From Ophiostoma sp. CBS 140.51 (taxonomy: Eukaryota; Ascomycota; Sordariomycetes; Ophiostomatales; Ophiostomataceae), in contig JANSLP010000053.1 in NCBI GenBank assembly GCA_029298735.1, forward strand, positions 1 to 64,000: 64,000 nt of DNA. Reading direction: 5' to 3'. Positions 23,981 through 35,320 of the stretch are shown here, piece by piece. Both the position numbers and the translations under genes were made by a program. How positions within the stretch are numbered: the stretch's first letter is position 1; every line of letters begins with the position of its first letter. The notes under the pieces were generated by a model. That model worked only from the letters and a program-made list of their open reading frames with translations. It did not search any database and was not told the origin of the DNA.

Positions 23981-24560
23981 CTACGAATCAAACCACTCCA
24001 GCGGGTCGTCTTCGGTGAACAGCGACCGGAACGTCTTGTGGCCGTCGGCCGCTTCCGTGTCGGCCGTGTGGAAGCTGTGGAACAGCGCTGGCTGGTCTGG
24101 GCCCTCGGAGAAAGAACGGAAGTGCACATAGGCCGTGCTGCTGCCGCCGTCAGCCAGGGCGGGGATCCGCAGCTTGCCAAACAGGATCAGGCCGTAGGCC
24201 GTCGATGCTACGCGGACGAGGACAAAATCGTCGGCCCCAAACGACGCCAGTTCGTGGTCAGAAATGTTGCGCTGGTCGTAAGTTAGCGATTAATTGCTAA
24301 TGGTCAGTGGTGACTCTCTGCTTGATGTGCATGCTTACCGCGGCAGCAAAGCTCTGGGGCTCGTGCTTGTCGTGCTCGTGGCGCAGATGGACGAGCTGCT
24401 TCTTGAGTTCTTGCTCGATCTCGCCAAAGGCCTTGATGGAGGCTTCCTTGGGCGCGTGGGACTCGCCGAGATCGCAGGTTTCTTTGGTGGCCTGGACGTG
24501 TTAGCGTATGCAGGTCGAGTTAACCCGCTGGTCTCTTCTACTGCGAATATAACTCACCAT
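23981..24560 (-). CDS. uncharacterised 148-residue protein
   Basis: Proposed exons 24560-24558 (ATG only), 24491-24339 and 24271-23981 give 148 residues. Introns of 66 and 67 nt have GTGAGT and GTAAGC donors, both with GCTAAC branches, and all phases agree. After M come ATKETCDLGESHAPKEASIK and a helical, charged segment around FGEIEQELKKQLVHLRHEHD. A compact, possibly beta-rich half follows, with HELASFGADDFVLVRVASTA, LILFGKLRIPAL and AYVHFRSFSE, ending DDPLEWFDS. There is no signal peptide, membrane segment or catalytic motif. The even codon use, three consistent exons and good splice sites argue for a real gene. I do not recognise the family and assign no function. The gene is convergent with MAK21 and divergent from the thioesterase gene. 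Confidence 0.75.
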
Positions 24561-25284
24561 TTTTGAAGTTAGTTTTGTTGATGTTCGTGATAGTTCGATT
24601 TTGCTTCGTGTTGATGAAAGCGAGGAAAGAAGAAATGAGAAATGAGACAAGGTCAAATTCAATTGAAATACTTGCAATCCTCTGACAGCCAAGAAATACG
24701 TCCGACAGTATCCTGGCAAGCAGCACAAAAGCAATGACGGCAGAGGAAAGGAAAACGAAATGATAGATGACGCCCCTCGTCATCCTCTTTTCCCTCTTTT
24801 GCTCCTTTCAGGGGTCTTTCGTCGTATCAAACAGCAAGCTCGATAGCGCTATGACGGCAGCGTTAGTGCATAAGGCTGGCCCCTCTCAGTGCTGTGAATA
24901 GACTTGTAGAGTGAGGGGGACAGAGCTCGTGGCCTTGGGCCTGAAACGTCATCCGTGGCGGTGCAGACAACAGCCACATTTTAGCCAGGCACAGGCACGG
25001 CCGGCAGCGCCTTCCTCCCAGCGGCATAAATTGGCCAATCACAGAGCACAGTCGCAAGTCATCCCTGCATCGAGCCTCGGCCGAAAAGATACGCAATAAT
25101 CAGCATCGTCAACACGACCGAGCCGGAGACTACGAGCAACAACGACGGGCCGCGACAAGCACACTACGTGAACCAACTCTCCCTCAGTTCAGCTACCGTT
25201 AGAAACAAAAAGGCTGTCCATCTACAGCTTCTCTCCCTCAATCGGAGCTATCGCGAGCTCCAAAGGGCCGTCACAACTATCACG
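24561..25284. other. divergent promoter region with CCAAT box
   Basis: 724 bases between the 148-residue gene and the thioesterase gene. The minus-side leader (24561-24780) is AT-rich; an 81-codon minus frame here overlaps the proposed first exon and looks like leader. The plus side contains TTGGCCAATCA at 25031 and a C/A-rich leader from 25090. Confidence 0.45.
25031..25041 (+). promoter_or_regulatory. CCAAT box TTGGCCAATCA
   Basis: Matches the CCAATCA core of the fungal HAP/CBC complex, 244 bases upstream of the thioesterase start codon. HAP sites are common on genes for mitochondrial proteins, which fits the predicted product. Inferred from motif and position. Confidence 0.4.
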
Positions 25285-26383
25285 ATGTCAACACATCGCG
25301 CCCTCTCTGTGTCCCTCCGGCCTTTGCTGGCTCGGCAGGCGCGCTTCTCTTCATTCCTCTTCCAGCAACAGAACCAGCAGCGGCCATGGCAGCAGGCATT
25401 GCGCCTCGGCAGCGTGCTCGCACACTCGCGTGGCATCACACCTTTAATCCTCCGGACACAATCACCAGCAGCGATTGTCCTTTGCAACTTTAGATGTGAG
25501 TTTCCCGCTCCCCTTTCGTCGTAAATATTATGTGCCACATCTAACTCAACCCGTCTCGTCCCCAGCATACTCCTCGACAACCTCACCCTACCCACAACAG
25601 CCTCTCTTCCAGCAACCACCACCGCCCGAACCACAACCCAAGAAGCGCAACATCATCTTGCGCGCCTTCTTTTTCACCGTCCGTGCGTTCTTGTACACTT
25701 ATGTTGGCCTGCAAATTGGACAATTTATCGTGAAGAAAACCATGCTCCCCGATGGCCTTGTCTACCAGCCCGAGTATGCCACCGAAGAGGACAGGGTCGA
25801 AGCCGAGCGCATTATCCAGTATTTGTCGGACCACCCGCTCGTCGAGAAACTCAACAACGACCCTGAACTCGTGCAAACCAACCCACACTACAATATTCCG
25901 CCTGCCTTTCGTGTCGGCAACCTGACTGCCGATACGCTCGTGGGACCGGGACTGATGGCCATCCCGCCCCTGACCTGGCAGGATGAGCATGGTCACAAGC
26001 TCGTTATGATTATGCACGTCGGCAAGGGCCTGTGCGGCCACCCCAACATTGTCCACGGTGGCTTTGTTGCCACCGTCCTCGACGAGTTTATGGCACGCTG
26101 CTGCTTCAAGGCGGTGCCGCACAACGTGGCCATGACGGCACGGCTCAATATTGACTACCGCGCGCCGACCCCGGCGGGCGAGTTTATCGTCTTAACAGCC
26201 CACACGGTCTCGGTGGACCGCCGCAAAGCCGTTGTACGGGGCAAGCTGGAGGTGCTGGGCGACCCGTCTGACCCGGAGAATGAGACCAAGGCACTGCTCG
26301 CCGAGGCTGAGGGTCTGTTTGTTAGTCCACGGCAGGCTAGGACCCTGCAAATGATGGCTACTATTTCTGGGACCGGCGAATAG
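25285..26383 (+). CDS. HotDog-fold thioesterase, mitochondrial membrane
   Basis: Exons 25285-25495 and 25566-26383 (70-nt intron, GTGAGT donor, CTAAC branch, CCCCAG acceptor) give 342 residues. The N-terminus MSTHRALSVSLRPLLARQAR is Arg/Ser-rich with no acidic residue, typical of a mitochondrial presequence. A Gln/Pro-rich linker leads to one hydrophobic segment at about 100-125 (IILRAFFFTVRAFLYTYVGL), probably a membrane anchor. The C-terminal half is a HotDog domain with the PaaI/4HBT-type signature HGGFVATVLDEF (residues 234-245), whose H-G-G turn and D/E pair bind and activate the acyl-thioester. The likely activity is acyl-CoA hydrolysis facing a mitochondrial compartment; chain length preference cannot be read. 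It is the last gene before the 7.5-kb gene-free stretch. Confidence 0.88.
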
Positions 26384-27714
26384 AGGCTTGGAGAGTGAAG
26401 AGTGTATGTATTCTTTGCAGTCGGGTCGGCGATACATTGGATATATGGCCAGCACAAGACGCGTAGACATCGCAAAGACATCATATAGCACAGAGGTACG
26501 ACTAGAGAAGAACAGAAATAAGATGAAGTCATTGTGTCCTGTCCATAAACGTGACTTGAAAGCAAGTTTATGTGTTGGTCATGGTGGATTACATGCCCAG
26601 GTTTGGCCTATTAGTTCTTGTTTGTTCAACTGGACGAAACATTACAAATTCTTTCTTCTCGCAAATTCGAGGGACTACATGAGCATTTTTATGTTGTCGT
26701 TACAATATTAAGTAGTCTGCCTATCGCGTCGTTGTTTTCTTAGTTGTATGATTGGCGATCGACGTTCATCCTGACTCCTACGATCGCATCCCATTTGATC
26801 TCCATCACCTGCCCGTCAGAAATCGTTTCTGACATCAGAAGAAGAGAGAAAAAAAGTGCAGGCGGGCAACGTTCAGTTTCGGGACAAGTGCTGACGACAA
26901 GAAGAGAACCGACAGAACGGGTGCTGGCTGACGATTCTCACCTTTTTCCTGTTGTTCCCAGTGTTCTCGACCTTCTACGATGTCAGCCGCCCCTTAAATT
27001 TTTCAGCCCTACAGCCCTTTTTAGAGTGCTGACCGGACGAAGAAATGGGGGTCCTGTCAGCACGAACAACGACAAACTTTCAACGTCGTGAGAAAAAAGA
27101 AGACAGACAAGAAGCGTGCAATTCGATAGAATGCATGCCATGCAGAAGATTCAGTTGATATAACGCCTACACTACGACATCTTGGGATTCAATATTCAGA
27201 AGCAATGGCATCGACAGCTTTCAATTCGTTCTGCTAGCAGCTGACTTAGCTCCTTGCTTCTTCTTTTTCCACTTTCCTTGTCTTACGGGCTGGAGCTCCA
27301 GCGAGTTCCGAAAGTTCCAATGGAGAGGAAACAACAGGACAGAGCTTTGAATGAGTACGCTACGGACTGCCCGGCCGACGGACAAGTGAAAAAGGCAAGG
27401 ATGTCAAGTCAGGACAGGAAGAGAAAAGAACGACCGGCCCTAGCTTCCAGCCGCATGTACATCGCCCGACCAATTACAGCCGCAGGAAGTGTCTTCCGTG
27501 CAGCGCACTGTCCGTTTCTTTCTTCTTTTCCTTCTTGACCACCTTCAATCTCAACGATTGCCTGTCTGTCCAGACCTCCACCCTGATTTTGAGCCTCCTT
27601 TTTAGACCCTGTCCGGTCTTTTCGCTCTCTGGCCAATGAAGGCAGCCGGCCCCCTTTTCATTCGAAGCTTGGGTCGAGCTATCTTTTTTCTTCTTTTCTT
27701 CTGGGCCTCTCTCT

Positions 27715-27723
27715 TACGTCGTA
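27715..27723 (+). repeat. TACGTCGTA 9-mer, site 1
   Basis: Context CTCTTACGTCGTATTCAC. Followed 67 bases later by a second copy in the same orientation. Confidence 0.6.
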
Positions 27724-27789
27724 TTCACTTCGTTTCCGCCGTATTGGCACAAATTTGATGAGTTGCCCAATCCGTCGAAACATGCAGAA

Positions 27790-27798
27790 TACGTCGTA
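27790..27798 (+). repeat. TACGTCGTA 9-mer, site 2
   Basis: Context AGAATACGTCGTATTTGC; shares TACGTCGTATT with sites at 27715, 40652 and 53908. Confidence 0.6.
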
Positions 27799-28888
27799 TT
27801 TGCTCAATGTCAAGGCGAAGGAGGCCCAAGGAACAGCCCAAGGAGGACCCAGAAACGACCCAAGGAAGAAGGATTGCAACGCCCGCACATGCACGCCCCC
27901 TGGCTATTTCTTTCTCTTTTTCAACCGTTCGGAGCAGTGCCCAATCGAGCCCAACAAGGCTGAAGCACAAAAGAAAACGGTGGATGATTTGTCTTCTGTG
28001 GACATGGTGGACACGGCGAACACAACCAAAATTGATTTGTTTCTTCTGTTTCTTCAGGGCGCCTCATCCTTCCAATCTCGGGGCGACAGTCCCTTTTTGA
28101 ACTGTACTTTTCTTGTATCTTTTTGTCGCCATCGTCGTCACGCCTCCTCCCTGTCTCGTGTAGAGCGAGATGTTTGAATTAAGGAACATGCATCCACCGT
28201 ATATTCGGCAACTCTGGCCGACGAAATAGCTTGTCGGCACAAAGTCACAAGCCAGACAGAACGAGCCAGAATCAACACCATGGCAAGCCAGTTTACACTT
28301 TACGGGGCACCTTCATGTTGCACACTTCCGACGCGCCCCGACGCCCTGCATCGGTATCGTATCTGGCAGTCGTAAAATCTGCTGTGCTTCCAGCGGATGT
28401 TGATGATTGCGAAGAAACACAAGAAACAGCACGGCCCTTTTGCCTGTTTTGGTCTTTTGTGGCGTTCCCCTCCAATTGTGTGTGTGGTCGTCCTCGTCGT
28501 CCTTATCGTTTATGTGTTCCCATCGGTGCAGTTCCGCCAAAAGAAAGACGACGTTCGACAACATGTCAAGTGTAAGACAACATGAACCTGTCTCCGGAAT
28601 ACAGCCTACACGCTGGAGGTGTCCCGAATGCCCTGTATTTTTCTTACTGGCAGTTGTGCTTTCTATTATGCCAATATGTCCAACTCGCTTACTTGCTCAT
28701 TAATTTTTTGGGGTCTTTTTCTTTTCTTGCATGCGCTCTGTGTAGCGTCAAAGTGCTGCCGAAGAAAGGCCTGGGGGAAATAGAAGAAGAAGGGGGGAAC
28801 AGGTATCTGTTGTGTATATACGAACTATTTTGACTCATAATGCATCACAAAATCCCAAGAGAAAAACGTGCACAGTTTTGGTGATGAT

Positions 28889-28931
28889 CGCTAAAGTCCA
28901 GAAGGTATCTCTCTCTTAGTGGGCTTTAGCG
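28889..28931. repeat. inverted repeat with 11-base arms
   Basis: CGCTAAAGTCC (28889-28899) can pair with GGGCTTTAGCG (28921-28931), 10 of 11 as Watson-Crick pairs and the other as G-T, around a 21-base CT-rich loop. It is a hairpin candidate in a gene-free stretch. Confidence 0.55.
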
Positions 28932-29029
28932 AAGTGCCCTAATTTACAGTGAATTTGGCCGGCTTCAGTTGACTTCAACGAAATATACAGCGAGCTGATT
29001 CTAGACTAAGTTGCAGCGCTACTACAGGG

Positions 29030-29060
29030 CCTTCCAGCACTACCGTCCTGTTCTGGAAGG
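29030..29060. repeat. inverted repeat with 8-base arms
   Basis: CCTTCCAG (29030-29037) and CTGGAAGG (29053-29060) are perfect complements around a 15-base loop, 98 bases after the inverted repeat at 28889. Confidence 0.5.
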
Positions 29061-32000
29061 AGCGGTGGAGGCTCAAAGGGGGCGTGTCCGTATAAATAAA
29101 TAGCGTTTTTTACCTTTCTTCAGCACTCTGTTTCTTCCTCCAGTAAAAAAGATGTGCTTGTGTGGACAACGAAACCCGGCACATCTTTAGGACAAGAAAC
29201 TTTTGTCGAACCTCGCATGCGTGCTGTTGAATTGTGCATCGGATACCAACGTTACGTTTGTGTGACAGTTTCTCGAAGAAGTTGTCACTACAAAGTTGCC
29301 ATTATGGCTCAGAAGTTTGAAAGACAGGCGGGGAAGCTTGAAAAGCTTAGCTACGGCGAAGCTTGCAAAGTGTCAAAAGTCAAAACGGTGGCGACAATGG
29401 GAACAAATGGGGTATTTGGCGATTCCAAATAGTTGGGGTTGGGTTTGGACAAGTAGACAAAATCCACTGAGGAGACGAAAAGGCAAAACGGTCGCCAAGA
29501 TGGCCGTTTCTTTTTCTCTCGTTTTTTAACCCTTTTCCATTCCTCTATTTCGAATTCGTCGTCTTCTTTAACCGTCAATACCAGTGGTCTACTGCTCGTT
29601 CTTGTGTACTCTGTGCGCCCTTTAGCTGATTTCTGATCCTCGCCCAAAGTTCCCTGAAGAAGTCGGTTGTCCCACACAATGCCCACAAAAGAGGTGGGAT
29701 AGCCGGCGGGACCTTTCCCCACGGCAAACTTTGAATTTGGAATTTCAAAAAGGAAAAACGATGAACAGCAAAAAGAAAGTAGACAGTGACAACGGCAATG
29801 TCGGGCGGCGGTGCAGGTCTGTGGGCAAGAAAGACTAATGCACAAGGCCACGCCTAGAAGAAGGCACCAAGAACCAAAGAAACGGGAACAGGGACGCGTT
29901 GTCGCGTTACGACAACTCTCCGATGTGCTGGTAAATTACGGTCACAACTACGCCATATGCCGTATTTCAAACACGGTCAGTTGTAAGAATTCGCACTCTT
30001 CAAAGCCCCGTGGCCGATGCGAACAGGGGACGCGATGCCACAGATTATGACAGGCAAGCTATGTGCCCCGGCGCGGGCTCTTTTTTACACGAAAGTTTCC
30101 TTCTTTGATAGACAGGCGCAGGACTCGAACTGGGAACAGGGATATCGCGAGCTAAAGTTCGTGATGGAAGACACGCCCCGGGTGATCAAAGACATAAACC
30201 GTTGAGCCCAAAATACAAAACAGCGCCTCGGACGCCAAAGTGTAGTGGAAAAACTGCAAGAGCCAGAACATAACGCATCCTAACACCGTTGGCATTCGGT
30301 GAACCTTGTCCTGCTGGGCTGCAAAACCCGGACTCCGGAGATAGCCTCTTGCATCGTCCTTGTTCCTTCAGAAAAAAAGAAGCAAGCCCAGGCAGCAATC
30401 GGAGACAACGGACAAAGCAACGAGCAGTCGTCGATAGGATTTGACGATCCATCAGACCAGCCACAACTGTTGAATCCCCAATTCCCAACCATTTGATTTT
30501 GCCTGCCCGGAGTGCTTGCTATCAACATTGCCCAGACGATGCCTGCTTTTGCCTTTAATTTTGCTTGCATCTTCCTCCTTCGTGTCTGCAGCCACAAAGC
30601 ATCGCATACGGAGCACCCGGCCTTATTCTGAACTTCCTGTTATGCTCTTTTGTTCGCAACTTCCTGCTCCTGTTCTGCCCCTTCTTGTCAAATCTGGCCC
30701 GATACTCTAGTAAGCAACTATCGTGCCTGTTCTCTTCTCTTTTTCTCCGACATCTTCACGCTTCCTTCGTCCGCCGTGACTCTTCATAGTGTCCATAGCC
30801 ATAACGGCAGACAGGCGTTAGTTTCTATTTCGATGATTGCTAATGGCAAGACCCGTCCAAAAAGGTTAATGTCGAATGTTACAACGCCTGCAAAGGTCGC
30901 AATGAGTGTGGACAACTGTGCAAGTGCTGGCACGCCCTTCCTTCTAGACATACTTTACAATCAGGCAATTCAAACGTTGTAGCGGTGTCGCCATGCGGTA
31001 TTGCGGTGTTTGAATATGCTCTCTCTTTGCCTTGTAAATAGACGAGCAAAGAAGCAGAAAGAAAGACTACACAGCAACATTGCTCCGAATTCCGACGTCC
31101 GGCACTCCGGAGCCAGTTCGATTTCCATCAAAGTTTGCTGCCTTCTTGTAAATCACGAATGCTGACGTCCCTTTTTTGCTTCCCCGCCGGCCCCGTCGGT
31201 CCAAGTCCAACGGTTGCACACCAAGAATGCGACTGTGTCAGACGCTTTTTTAACGGATCGCTTCTCGCCTCTTTTAGTTCTGACATTTTTACAGGCACGC
31301 ACACACACACTGCAACTGCCAAACCTGGCACGCGCGCGGGGAGACTGCCGTCGGGGCCGCAAGGGACGTAAGAAAAGAAAATCACCTCCCCCAAGTAAGT
31401 ACCGTGTCCACGCGGCGCGCGCGAGATCTCAAAAAGAATTCCGTCAGCCGTCAGAAATGTGAGACTGCGAGAACGTCAGAACGTCAAAAGCCTTGTTAAT
31501 ATGGAGAACACCAATAAGACAACTTCTCCAGACTTTAAAATGATGGCAATGTTGTCTCTGAGAGTCCGTTTCTTAACGGTTCAGAGAATACCAGAAGAAG
31601 CTTCAATATTCGAAGAGGATATCTTTGGGTAGCACATGGCTTACAGGACGTGGCAGCCGTCACAAAACTGATTTTATGGGGAAGCCTGGTTGACGGACAA
31701 CGGGGAAATGAGCCCTGAGAGATGATATTATATACGTGCACACTCTTTCAAGTAGACAAATTCTTTAAAAGCCGCTCAATTCTGCTCGAGTCGATGCCTG
31801 AAAGGAAAACGAGTGTCAAGACTCAGCTTTTTCAATGGTTACACTGCGAGTAGAAAGACTGCGAGCAAGACAAAAAACGAAAGAAAAGCATAGCGCCCCT
31901 GTTTGTCTCTGTTTCTCCGAAGGAGAACAAAAACCGACAGACAACTTAAAAGAACAGTACAAAAAAGAAAACAATAACAGAAAAACTCTCAATCTGCCCA

Positions 32001-33920
32001 GCCTCTGCCAAGTCTCGCCCGACAGTGTCACGGTTCAAAATTAAACTTCAATAGAAAAAAGGACGACCATGGGGGTGGACTCTGCCCATCGACTCGAGGG
32101 TTGTCTTCTTTGCTTGGCCCAAATTTGAATCTTTGGAATCCAGCTCCCATGGGTCTTGGTCGATCGGGACCCCCTCTCGTCCACATTCTCCTTTTTTTTT
32201 TGCTCCTGTTTCTCCTTGTTGACTCCTCCGTCTCCTCTTTTGCTCTCTTTGTTTCTCTTGTCACCTTCTCAGTCCGTCTCGATTCTTGCCTCCCCCTCTC
32301 ATCCTCTTCCTTTTGAATCCCACATTGATTTGATTGTCACTCGTTCCCAATCCTTCTAGGGCGAAGCGACCGCTGCAAAGTGAAAAGGAGGCGGCTAGAA
32401 TGTTTAAAATACAGGATACAAAATATGCCGGTGTTTCTCCTCCGTTGCTTGGAATCCTTCCAACTGTCTGCCGTTTCTTTTTGGCCCCCAACTCCTTGCC
32501 TGCCCAGAAGTATGCGGCGGTGCAAGCACAGATACCTTATCGTCCGTCGTCCGGCCCGTTTTTGTTTACGCAGGGTGCCAATTTTTAATCCGTTGTCTTT
32601 CTGCTGCTGCATCCCGTATCTTCTTAGCCAGCAGATTTGAAAACAGGCAATTAAAAGCGAGAGAATGAAGGCGATCCTTCACAGAAGGCGAGAATAACAA
32701 ATAAAAGTAGAAGTGCACAAAATTAGACGGCTAATTCACGGCTGTGTGCCCAAAGGAGCCGGGTAGTTGAGAAGGCGACTCTTCTCATGTAATTGTGCTG
32801 CCCTTACTATTCGCGTCGAGATTTGGGGGCCGTTTCTTCCACGCACGTCGGAGTAGTTGTGTTTTTGGTCTGTGTTTCTAAACTTGCAACTACGCCTGAA
32901 ATTGTTTCCCTTTGAACCATTCGCCGACTGCTCCGAACACGCCCCCTCCATTGCTGTTTCTTCGGCTTTCTGTTGCGCCCCCCAAGAAACAATTTATTCT
33001 GGCCTTATCCCTGGCCCTTCCCGTGCCGGGCTGTCTCTTGTCTATTTGAATTTATTTTACGACAGTCGGAAATGGGCTGAACTACGTAGTTGCGTAGTGT
33101 GGTGTATTTCTCCCTCGCAGCTTCTTTGCAGCATGGCGGCCATGCATCACATGCAAGCCCGTATTGGGGCGTAGGGTCGACATTTCTGCATGTTTCTGTT
33201 TTTCTGTTTGCTGGGCTGAATCATTTTCTACAAAATGTAGGTGGTGCACGAGTTGTTTGGAGCAAGATACAAGGCAATTAAAATATTCTGCGGCTGAAGA
33301 CATGAGGCAGCAAAGAGCTCGAAAATGCAAGAAGGAATATACTTGTATAATTCAAAGACAAAACGTTGTAGTGATATGTAACTAGTCGAAATGTAAAACA
33401 AGAAATGTAAACCCATCCCGTCCGGCCCTGAAACCCCAATAAATGTCTTCCCAGTTTTTATTCCCTTGCGGCCGTTCTCGATCGTTGTTGAAAAACAATA
33501 GAGTCAGAGGACGGTAAAAACAGTTCTAAGGCTCGTAGAAAGAGATTTGTAGAAGACAAATAGAAAAACGTAAAACAACCAGAAGGAAAACCAGAAAAGA
33601 AGATCCATAATAAAAAGGAAGAAAAAAAAGAAAATCGTGCATGCATCATCGAAAAACTAAGACTCGAGAGAAACCCAGAACAGGAGTGTATAAGAAAAGC
33701 AAAGCGGGAAAAAAACCGAAGAGTATCATGAGAAAAAAAAAAGAAAACAGTAGGAATGAGAAAATAGAGGAACCCTTGAGGAGTGAGAAGAGAAGCAAAG
33801 ACATTGTATATAAAATAAAAAGGAGACCAGCCCATTTTGATTTTTGTATGTTTCTTTAGTGTTTATCCTCCCGTAGGAGCTGTCGATCTGCATGTTTAAT
33901 TGATTGTGCTCTCAGTACAA

Positions 33921-35320
33921 TTATGCCATCAGGCTGGGCGAAGCGGGCATGGACAGAGGCGTCGTCGGGTATTCGTAGCCTGCATCAGAGCAGGTGGTCG
34001 AGTGGTCGTACGAGTTCGACAGTGGAGGGGTCTGAAAGCCAACCATGTCAGGACTTGTTTTCTTGGGAGAAGAAGAAAAAGACAAAGGAAACAGTGAAAA
34101 TAAGACAGAAAAAAAGAAAACAGACATTTTGGTGTGGAAAATTCATGGGATTCTCTTTCTCTTTCTTTTTTGTCTGTTCCTTAGGAGGAGCGTCGCAAAC
34201 TCACATGAGGGTTGGAGTCGTAGGGGTTCGCGGCGTCGATGCCGGCCGTCGACAGGAAGCTGTAGCCCATGTTGTAGGGAGCCATGGTCACGGCAGCGGC
34301 GGCCGCCGCCGCAGCAACCGCTGCAGCGTCGTCGTCCCGCTTCATCATGCCGTCGGTAAAGTGGTTCATGGAAGGCAGCGTGACGGGCACGCTTGCCATA
34401 GCCCAGTCGTTGTACTGGTACGCAGAGGCATCGGTGCGGTAGTTGCCCTGGTGCTGGTGGTGAGGGCTGTGGTGCTGCGGAGGGCTGTGGTGGCCGTGGT
34501 GGCTCGAGTGTGAAGAGTGTGCTGTGGCGGTCGTTGATCTGCTGCTGCTGCTCGTAGTGCCCATCATAACGTCCTCGGGCGGTGGGTAAGAGTAGGTGCC
34601 GGCGGCCGTGAACATGCTGGGTGGTGTGTGCGAGCGGTCGCGGCTGCTGTGTGTGGCGGTCTCATAGGCACCGGCGCCGGTTGTCTGTGCAGCAAAGAGC
34701 ATATCGTCCTCCGGGTTCAAAGGTGGCGTGAACTGGCTTTGCGAGATGCTCTGCTTGTGTGGCGGGATCATGACAGACTGCGGCTGCTGGCTGTGGTGCT
34801 GGTTGTACGGCGACGTCTGTCTCTGCTGTTGTGCTGCCGCAAGAGCGGCCTGCTGTGCGGCGGCGGCAGCCGACAAGGAAGAAAGCGTGTGCTGCTGCTT
34901 CTTGGGCTTGCCGTTCTTGCCAGTGGCACCGGCGCTGCTGCTCCGGCTGCTGGCGGTCGCCTCCTTAGCACCGGGGATGGGGAACTCGGACGTGCCGGCA
35001 CGGCGCTCCAGGTCCTCAAGGCGGCGCTTAAGCTTCTTGCCTACGCAGTGTTAGTTACAGATCACAGAAAACGTGTTGGGTGACTTCTGCCTACGGTAGT
35101 TCCGCTGGGCGATGCGGTTCTGTATCCGGCGGCGCTCGGCCAGGTCAGAGATCTTGGTCCAGTCCTCGTCCGGGTTTGCCGAGCTGCTGAAGGCGCTGCT
35201 GTTGCTGTGGTTGGCGTACTGTCTTGACGGACCCGTGGCTACGGGAGCTGCGGAAACAACCTGTGCGGACATGGGCGACGCGTAGGCGTACTGGAGGTGT
35301 TGTGATGACATGCTGTACAT
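33921..35320 (-). CDS. bZIP transcription factor
   Basis: Exons 35320-35095, 35040-34205 and 34031-33921 give 390 residues. Intron 1 (54 nt) splits the basic region; intron 2 (173 nt) has a GTGAGT donor, a long pyrimidine tract, CTGAC and TTTCAG. The DNA-binding segment is near residues 55-90: DEDWTKISDLAERRRIQNRI, then AQRNYRKKLKRRLEDLERRA, with the basic core N-R-I-A-Q-R-N-Y-R. The leucine zipper is short. The rest is disordered: Gln/Ala-rich near 120-150, His/Ser-rich near 230-270, an Ala run, and a C-terminus ending PLSMPASPSLMA. It is a nuclear sequence-specific regulator of the fungal AP-1-like group with RRIQNRIAQRNYR, as in IDI-4 and factors labelled BACH2-like. Ortholog identity is not settled. 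An in-frame TTG 9 codons upstream is not needed; the ATG at 35320 has CCACC before it. Confidence 0.9.

Larger units (their letters stand above)
26384..33920. other. 7.5-kb stretch without a recognisable gene
   Basis: It lies between the 3' ends of the thioesterase (plus) and bZIP (minus) genes. Open frames on both strands are short (166 codons at most, 29351-29851 minus), of biased composition and without domains. It holds two TACGTCGTA sites (27715, 27790), nearby inverted repeats at 28889-29060, one copy of TTGAATTTGGAA (29731) and CT-rich plus tracts near 30530-30780 and 32160-32340. Bases 33540-33800 are purine-rich. No tRNA, rRNA or transposon gene was recognised. Confidence 0.5.

Noticed and set aside
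30112..30140. tRNA T-arm-like sequence on minus (GTTCGAGTCCTG)
   Set aside because: The bases flanking the loop do not form a 5-bp stem, and no acceptor stem or anticodon arm could be placed upstream.
34181..34876. bZIP C-terminus ending SLRRSS as the main form
   Set aside because: A strong GTGAGT donor and a well-formed downstream acceptor lead to a further 36 in-frame residues of matching character.
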